Positions 1 through 6,581 of a stretch of 6,581 nt of DNA are shown one piece after another. Position 1 is the stretch's first letter. Each line of letters opens with the position of its first letter. This DNA is from Betaproteobacteria bacterium (GTDB lineage: Bacteria > Pseudomonadota > Gammaproteobacteria > Burkholderiales > SG8-39): positions 1-6,581 of the forward strand of contig VGIE01000135.1 of NCBI GenBank assembly GCA_016867955.1, read 5' to 3'. The notes under the pieces are model-generated. The model made no database searches, was not told where the DNA came from, and was given only the letters and a program-made list of their open reading frames with translations. Both the position numbers and the translations under genes were made by a program.

Positions 1-845
1 TCCCCGGCAGCGTGCTGCTGTTTACGCACGAGAAGCTGCGCTTCCAGAATGCCGGCGGCGGCGGAGGCACCGGCCACCTGTCCGAACCGCAGTCGAAGTT
101 CCTCATCATCGACGGCCAGCACCGGCTGGCGGCGTTGCGCTTCTACCTGCAATCGCAACCCGAGGAAGCCTCCACCATCCGCGTGCCCTGCATGATCTTC
201 GACGGGCGCAGCGAGGACTTCGCCGCCGAGATGTTCGTCATCATCAACTCCACGCCAACACGTATCAACAAGAGCCACCTCGTGGACCTGTACGAGCGCG
301 TGTCCTGGGCGGCGCCCGACCGCAAGTTCGCCTCGCGCATCGTCGCCAGCCTCTACGTCGAGGCCGACAGCCCGCTGCGCTACCGCATCAACCGCCTCGG
401 CGGTCGCAGCCAGAAGGACAAGTGGATCCTGCAGGCCGAGCTTTTCAACGAAATCTACCGCTGGGTGAAGCGCGACTGGCGGCGCATCCAGAACGCCGGC
501 GGCGGCGCGCGCCTGGCCGACCAGTATTACGCCACGGTGCGCGATTTCTTCAAGGCCGCGGAGCGGGCCTGGGGCGAGGGCTGGGGCCACGCCAGCTACA
601 TGGTCGTGCGGCCGGTCACCCTCAAGGCCATGCTGCGCGTGCTCTCCGACCTGGCGCGCGAGGACGCCGAGCCGGAATCGGCGCGCGTCGGCCGCTGGGG
701 CGAGCGACTCGCCCCGTGGGCCGACCTGCTGCCCTCCTTTAAGGTCGCCGGGTTCTATGAGCGCTTCCCCGCCAGGGGCGAGGTGGAGCGTGTGGCACGC
801 ATCCACCGTGAACTGCTCAAGGCGGCGAAGATTACGTCGACCTGA
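1..845 (+). CDS. DGQHR-domain protein (DndB-like family), 5' end missing
   Basis: The frame is open to the left edge (first full codon at base 3), so this is the C-terminal part of a longer protein. A GTG at 12 could be read as a start, but it lies only 33 codons before the signature motif; family members usually have more sequence there, so I treat the start as upstream. Counting from that GTG (277 residues), IIDGQHRLAALRF covers residues 32-44, with the name-giving DGQHR at 34-38 (bases 111-125). A second family-like block, INSTPTRINKSHLVDLYE, lies at 78-95, and a mainly helical Arg/Trp-rich C-terminal half follows. DGQHR proteins include DndB, a regulator of DNA phosphorothioation, and many stand-alone members of unknown role, often in defence or mobile regions. 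No dndCDE-type genes are in this window, so the function is unassigned. A glycine run (residues 15-19) just before the motif is unusual. No membrane segment or signal peptide is visible. Family assignment is firm; role is not. Confidence 0.85.
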   Translation, partial: PGSVLLFTHEKLRFQNAGGGGGTGHLSEPQSKFLIIDGQHRLAALRFYLQSQPEEASTIRVPCMIFDGRSEDFAAEMFVIINSTPTRINKSHLVDLYERVSWAAPDRKFASRIVASLYVEADSPLRYRINRLGGRSQKDKWILQAELFNEIYRWVKRDWRRIQNAGGGARLADQYYATVRDFFKAAERAWGEGWGHASYMVVRPVTLKAMLRVLSDLAREDAEPESARVGRWGERLAPWADLLPSFKVAGFYERFPARGEVERVARIHRELLKAAKITST

Positions 846-933
846 CCAGGCTTGGGTGCCGCCTCCCTGCGGTGTGCCGCGCGCACTGCCGGGTAGGCTG
901 TGCGGATCCCAACCGACATCCGGACTGAAGCCC

Positions 934-1500
934 GTGCCACTTCCCGCATCCCGTCCACGCCAGGAGATCCACTTTCGGCGGATCGAGATGCGCGGCTACC
1001 TGCGCGACGACGGCCTCTACGAGATCGAGGGACGCGTCACGGACAGCAAGCCGCACGATTTCATGCCCGATGGCGGACTGCGCAACATTCCCGCCGGCGA
1101 AGCGCTGCACGACATGTGGGTCCGGCTGGTGATCGACGAAGACATGCGGGTCCGCGATGCCCTCGCCGTGTCGGATGCCTATCCCTATCGCCAGTGCGCC
1201 GAGGCATCCGCAGCGCTGGCCAGCCTCAAGGGGTTGAGCATCGTCGGCGGCTGGGCCAAGGCCGTCAATGAACGAATCGGCCGGGCGGCCGGCTGCACGC
1301 ACCAGCGCGAATTGCTGATTCCGCTCGGCTCGGCCGCCTTCCAAACCCTGACCGTGAACCGTCGGGAAAAACCGGACAAGCTCGATTCGGCGGGGCTGCC
1401 GGTCAAGCTGGACAGTTGCTACGCCTACCGGACGGATGGCGAACTCGTGATGAAGCGCTGGCCGGGCATTGGCAAGGCGCGCTCGGACGCTCCTGGCTGA
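934..1500 (+). CDS. DUF2889 family protein
   Basis: A 188-residue protein of unknown function resembling the DUF2889 family, which is frequent in betaproteobacteria. The frame stays open upstream to 757, but that part overlaps the preceding gene and reads as Arg/Pro-rich noise. The family-like N-terminus begins at the GTG at 934 (MPLPASRPRQEIHFRRI), so I start there; no strong Shine-Dalgarno is visible. An ATG at 988 would remove conserved residues. Recognisable blocks are GYLRDDGLYEIEGRVTDSK (residues 21-39), AGEALHDMWVRL (54-65), DAYPYRQCAEA (81-91), GCTHQRELLIPL (120-131) and LDSCYAYR (159-166). His59, Asp60, Cys88, Cys121, His123 and Cys162 are candidate functional or metal-binding residues; this is inference. 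There is no signal peptide or membrane helix, so it is probably cytoplasmic. It follows the DGQHR gene by 88 bp on the same strand and converges with the molybdopterin-subunit gene. Family membership is confident from recall of the motif pattern; its role is unknown. Confidence 0.82.
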   Translation: MPLPASRPRQEIHFRRIEMRGYLRDDGLYEIEGRVTDSKPHDFMPDGGLRNIPAGEALHDMWVRLVIDEDMRVRDALAVSDAYPYRQCAEASAALASLKGLSIVGGWAKAVNERIGRAAGCTHQRELLIPLGSAAFQTLTVNRREKPDKLDSAGLPVKLDSCYAYRTDGELVMKRWPGIGKARSDAPG

Positions 1501-1590
1501 TGTTCGCGACGCAGTGCGGTGGCATCCGGCGCAGCCACCGCAAGGCAGCCCGCGCGGCCCCGTTGCAGCAGGCCGCCCGGACACGCGGGC

Positions 1591-3942
1591 TCAGTTCACC
1601 CCGGCCCCGGACAGCAGGGTCACGATGTTCGAGGGCGACAGCGGCAGTACGTTGCACTTCACCCCAAAGGGCGACAGCGCGTCGGCAATGGCGTTGATCA
1701 GTGTTGGCGGGCCGACGATCGCGCCGCCCTCGCCCACTCCCTTGAAGCCGCCCAGCGACTTGGACGGCGTGCTGACCGAATGGAATTCGATCAACGGCAC
1801 GTCGTTGGCCAGCGGCACCAGATAGTCCTTCAGCGTCGCCGCGAGCGGGTTGCCGCCTCGGTCGTAAATCGCGTGCTCCAGCAGCACGCCGCCGATGGCC
1901 TGCACCACGCCGCCGGCGATCTGGCCCTTGACCACGCCCGGATTGATCATCACGCCGCAGTCCTCGCTCACGACCCAGCGATCGATCCTGACCAACCCGG
2001 TCTCGATGTCGACATCGACGATACAGGCGTGCGCTGCATTGGCCCAGGTAGTGTCCTTGTTGGTATAGCGCCCCTGCTCTTCCAGCCCCGGCTCCATGCC
2101 GGGCGGCAGTTGCGCGGCGGCAAAGTAGGACGTGTGCGCGATCTTGTCGATGGTGATGGACATGTCCGGCACGCCCTTCACGCGCACCACGCCATCCTTG
2201 ATGATGAGATCGGCCTCGGCAGCCTCCAGCAGGTGCGCGGCAATCTTCAGGACCTTGGCGCGCATGCGCTGCGCCGCAACGATGGCCGCACCGCCGCCCA
2301 TGACGCCCTGCCGGCTGCCGCCCGAGCCCATGCCGAAACCGCCCTGGTTGGAGTCGCCCTGCAGCACGCGCACGCGCTCGTAGGGGACGCCGAGTTCCTG
2401 CGCCACGATCTGCGCCAGCGTGGTCTCGGTGCCCTGCCCCTGCGAGTGCGCGTTTGCCAGCACGGTCACGTCGCCCGAGGCCTCCACGCGCACCTGGCAG
2501 TAGTTGTGGCTCATGAAGATCATGGGTGCGGCGGTGGGCTCCATGTACAGGCTCAGGCCCAGCCCGAGGTAGCGGCCGTCCTTGCACGCGGCCGCCTGCA
2601 TGGCGCGAAATGCGGGGATGTCGATCGCCTTCGCCGCTACTTCCAGCGTCCGGTCCGGCGACACGGCGTCGTAGGTGACCCCGCCCGCCGACTTGTAGGG
2701 CTGGTCCTCTGCGTGAATGACGTTGCGCCGGCGCAGCTCGACCGGATCGACACCCATCTTCTTCGCCGCGACGTCCATGAAGGCCTCGCGCGACAGCGTC
2801 TCGAACATCCACGGGCCGCGGTAGGCACCGCGGCCGCAGGTATTGGTGTAATAAGCGGCGTGCCTGAAGCCGTAGCGCGGGATCTTGTACGGTCCCGGGA
2901 AGGTCTCGCAGACCTTGGGTCCGGAGGTGGCCGTCCAGGCATAGGCGCCGGTGTTGCTCTTGTAGTCGAGGTGCGCGGCGAGGATCCTGTAGTCCTTGTC
3001 AAAGGCCATCTTCACCTTTGCCGACTCGGTACGCGCATGGTTGCAGGAGATCATGTTCTCCATGCGGTCCTCGATCCACTTCACCGGGCGGTCGAGCAGT
3101 TTCGCCGCCGCGATGACGGCGATTTCCTCGCGGTTGGGGTGGATCTTGAGGCCAAAGCCGCCGCCCACGTCGTAGGCGATGACACGCACGCGGTTGCGCG
3201 CAAGGCCGAAGGCATCCGCAAAGCGCCACACCGCCATGTGCGGCGCCTGCGTGGTCAGGTGCACGGTCAATTCCTCATCCTGGAACGCCGCGATCATGCC
3301 GCGCGTTTCCATCGGCAGTGCAAGCTGCGTCTGCTGGTAGAAGCTCTCCTCGACCACGTGCGGGGCGCTGGCAAAAATGGCGTCCAGCTGCGGATCGGCA
3401 GGCGAGCCGCCGGCGATCACCACATTGGTGCCGACTTCCGGGTGCACAAGGGGCCCGCCTTCCGCCTCGAGATAGTCGAGCAGCGGCTCTTCCGGATCGA
3501 TGTCCACCTCGATCAGTTCGGCCGCATCCTCGGCAATGTAGCGATCTTCGGCCACCACCAGCGCAACGCAGTCTCCGGTAAAGCGCACGTCCTGGTCGGC
3601 GAGCGCCATGAGGCGCGGGTACTTCACCGGCTCCGGCGGCCAAAGCGCCGGACGCATGCTCTTCACCACGTGATTGAGGTCGGCGCCCGTGTACACGGCG
3701 ACGACGCCCGGCACGGCGCGCGCGGCTTCGACGCCGATGTTGCGGATCCTGCCCTTGGCGTGCTGGCTGCGCACGAAGGTGGCGTGCAGCATGCCGGCGA
3801 CGGTGATGTCGTCCGTGTAGCGGCCGCGGCCGGTCAGGAGGCGCCGGTCCTCCTTGCGTCCGATCAACTGGCCGACATAGCGCCCGGCGGGGGCATCGCT
3901 CAACTCAGAGGGCTTGTTCACTGGGGCGCTCCATCGGGACAT
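1591..3942 (-). CDS. Xanthine dehydrogenase/CO dehydrogenase-family molybdopterin-binding large subunit
   Basis: A 783-residue molybdenum hydroxylase large subunit, full length for the family (about 750-800). Such subunits hold the molybdenum-molybdopterin cofactor and hydroxylate a substrate with water as oxygen source; electrons normally pass to a [2Fe-2S] subunit and a FAD subunit. The N-terminal a/b-hammerhead domain spans about residues 20-160 (RRLLTGRGRYTDD at 33-45). Cofactor-domain motifs follow: VGGGFG at 259-264, the active-site loop AYRGPW at 373-378 (bases 2809-2826), QGQGTE at 501-506 and GVGEGG at 735-740, with Glu738 (codon 1729-1731) the expected catalytic base. Gly376 sits where true CO dehydrogenase (loop AYXCSFR) has its copper-binding Cys, so CO oxidation is unlikely. 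The substrate (aldehyde, purine, N-heterocycle or other) cannot be told. No small or medium subunit gene lies beside it. The ATG at 3942 has no clear Shine-Dalgarno; a GTG at 3921 does and would shorten the protein by 7 residues. No Tat signal is visible, suggesting a cytoplasmic location. Confidence 0.95.
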   Translation of the reverse strand: MSRWSAPVNKPSELSDAPAGRYVGQLIGRKEDRRLLTGRGRYTDDITVAGMLHATFVRSQHAKGRIRNIGVEAARAVPGVVAVYTGADLNHVVKSMRPALWPPEPVKYPRLMALADQDVRFTGDCVALVVAEDRYIAEDAAELIEVDIDPEEPLLDYLEAEGGPLVHPEVGTNVVIAGGSPADPQLDAIFASAPHVVEESFYQQTQLALPMETRGMIAAFQDEELTVHLTTQAPHMAVWRFADAFGLARNRVRVIAYDVGGGFGLKIHPNREEIAVIAAAKLLDRPVKWIEDRMENMISCNHARTESAKVKMAFDKDYRILAAHLDYKSNTGAYAWTATSGPKVCETFPGPYKIPRYGFRHAAYYTNTCGRGAYRGPWMFETLSREAFMDVAAKKMGVDPVELRRRNVIHAEDQPYKSAGGVTYDAVSPDRTLEVAAKAIDIPAFRAMQAAACKDGRYLGLGLSLYMEPTAAPMIFMSHNYCQVRVEASGDVTVLANAHSQGQGTETTLAQIVAQELGVPYERVRVLQGDSNQGGFGMGSGGSRQGVMGGGAAIVAAQRMRAKVLKIAAHLLEAAEADLIIKDGVVRVKGVPDMSITIDKIAHTSYFAAAQLPPGMEPGLEEQGRYTNKDTTWANAAHACIVDVDIETGLVRIDRWVVSEDCGVMINPGVVKGQIAGGVVQAIGGVLLEHAIYDRGGNPLAATLKDYLVPLANDVPLIEFHSVSTPSKSLGGFKGVGEGGAIVGPPTLINAIADALSPFGVKCNVLPLSPSNIVTLLSGAGVN
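3929..3932 (-). promoter_or_regulatory. Possible ribosome binding site for an internal GTG start of the molybdopterin subunit
   Basis: On the minus strand GGAG lies 7 bases before an in-frame GTG (3921-3919). The ATG at 3942 has no comparable purine-rich element at the right distance. If used, the protein would begin MNKPSELSDAPAGRYVGQ, which leaves all conserved sequence intact. This is a visual call; homologue alignment of the first ten residues would decide. Confidence 0.35.
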
Positions 3943-4091
3943 CAGGAATCAGCCCCGAGTGTACTTCAGCCGGTCGCCCGTAGCGGAACGCCGCAGGCAA
4001 CGCATGCCCCCGACTCGTCAACCCTCCCCGAGGCGGCCGGCCGAATCACCGCCGGGCGCGGCGGGAAGCACGCGATCCGGCACAGGCCCGG
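3943..4091. other. Intergenic region between lon and the molybdopterin-subunit gene
   Basis: These 149 bases separate two genes read on the minus strand. The best hairpin is CCGCC (4049-4053) pairing with GGCGG (4060-4064) around a 6-base loop. It has no T-tract on either side, so it is not a convincing intrinsic terminator. On the minus strand TTGACG (4021-4016) resembles a -35 box, but no good -10 sequence follows at 16-18 bases. I see no operator, riboswitch or small gene. Read-through from lon into the downstream gene is possible but unproven. Confidence 0.5.
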
Positions 4092-6554
<2,463 letters not shown>

Positions 6555-6559
6555 ACCGG

Positions 6560-6565
6560 CCTGCC
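6560..6565 (-). promoter_or_regulatory. Probable ribosome binding site of lon
   Basis: On the minus strand GGCAGG ends 5 bases before the lon ATG (6554-6552). It partly matches the anti-Shine-Dalgarno complement and supports the chosen start over earlier in-frame positions. Too little upstream sequence remains in the window to look for a heat-shock promoter. Confidence 0.45.
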
Positions 6566-6581
6566 TTTCATCCTGCTTGTC

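Noticed and set aside
1..1500. DGQHR and DUF2889 genes as a two-gene defence operon
   Set aside because: They share a strand, but 88 bp separate them, no coupling signal is seen, and DUF2889 has no known link to DNA modification.
832..1584. A 250-codon minus-strand frame opposite the DUF2889 gene
   Set aside because: The plus-strand frame gives the DUF2889 motif pattern; the minus-strand product is unrecognisable and overlaps it entirely.
1554..1590. Candidate bidirectional terminator in the convergent gap
   Set aside because: Two short stems can be drawn (GCGGCC 1554-1559 with GGCCGC 1571-1576, and GCCCG 1575-1579 with CGGGC 1586-1590). They are mutually exclusive, only 5-6 pairs long and lack a T-tract, so they are no better than expected in such GC-rich DNA.
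1403..2812. A 469-codon minus-strand frame overlapping the molybdopterin-subunit gene
   Set aside because: It is an out-of-frame reading of the same strand with an Arg/Gly/Ala-rich product and no domain; it shares the locus with a clearly real gene.
1591..3942. Labelling the molybdenum subunit as aerobic CO dehydrogenase CoxL
   Set aside because: The Cys-containing loop that binds copper in true CO dehydrogenase is absent; the equivalent residue is Gly376.

Overview
This GC-rich window (roughly two-thirds G+C by eye) carries four protein-coding genes and almost no non-coding space. Dense coding, DUF2889, a LonA protease and a molybdenum-hydroxylase large subunit together suggest a proteobacterium, most likely a betaproteobacterium. 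That placement is inference from protein family character; there is no rRNA or other phylogenetic marker here.

Left half, plus strand: the window opens inside a DGQHR-domain gene (DndB-like family), whose 5' end is cut off by the window edge and which stops at 845. After an 88-bp gap comes a DUF2889 gene (GTG start proposed at 934, stop at 1500). Right half, minus strand: a 783-residue xanthine dehydrogenase/CO dehydrogenase-type molybdopterin-binding subunit (3942 down to 1591), preceded by a complete ATP-dependent Lon protease (6554 down to 4092). The DUF2889 gene and the molybdopterin-subunit gene converge across a 90-bp gap. The lon and molybdopterin-subunit genes run in the same direction with 149 bp between them.

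The four genes do not form an obvious single pathway. Lon is a housekeeping or stress protease. The molybdopterin subunit normally works with an iron-sulfur subunit and a FAD subunit, but neither is encoded in this window, and its active-site loop (AYRGPW) matches neither the form I CO-dehydrogenase loop nor the AYRGAGR loop. The DGQHR gene may mark the edge of a DNA-modification or defence region lying to the left. I saw no tRNA, rRNA, CRISPR array, insertion sequence or convincing intrinsic terminator. I do not see strong evidence of a new multi-gene system. The observations most worth a second look are the orphan molybdenum subunit with its atypical loop and the truncated DGQHR gene.
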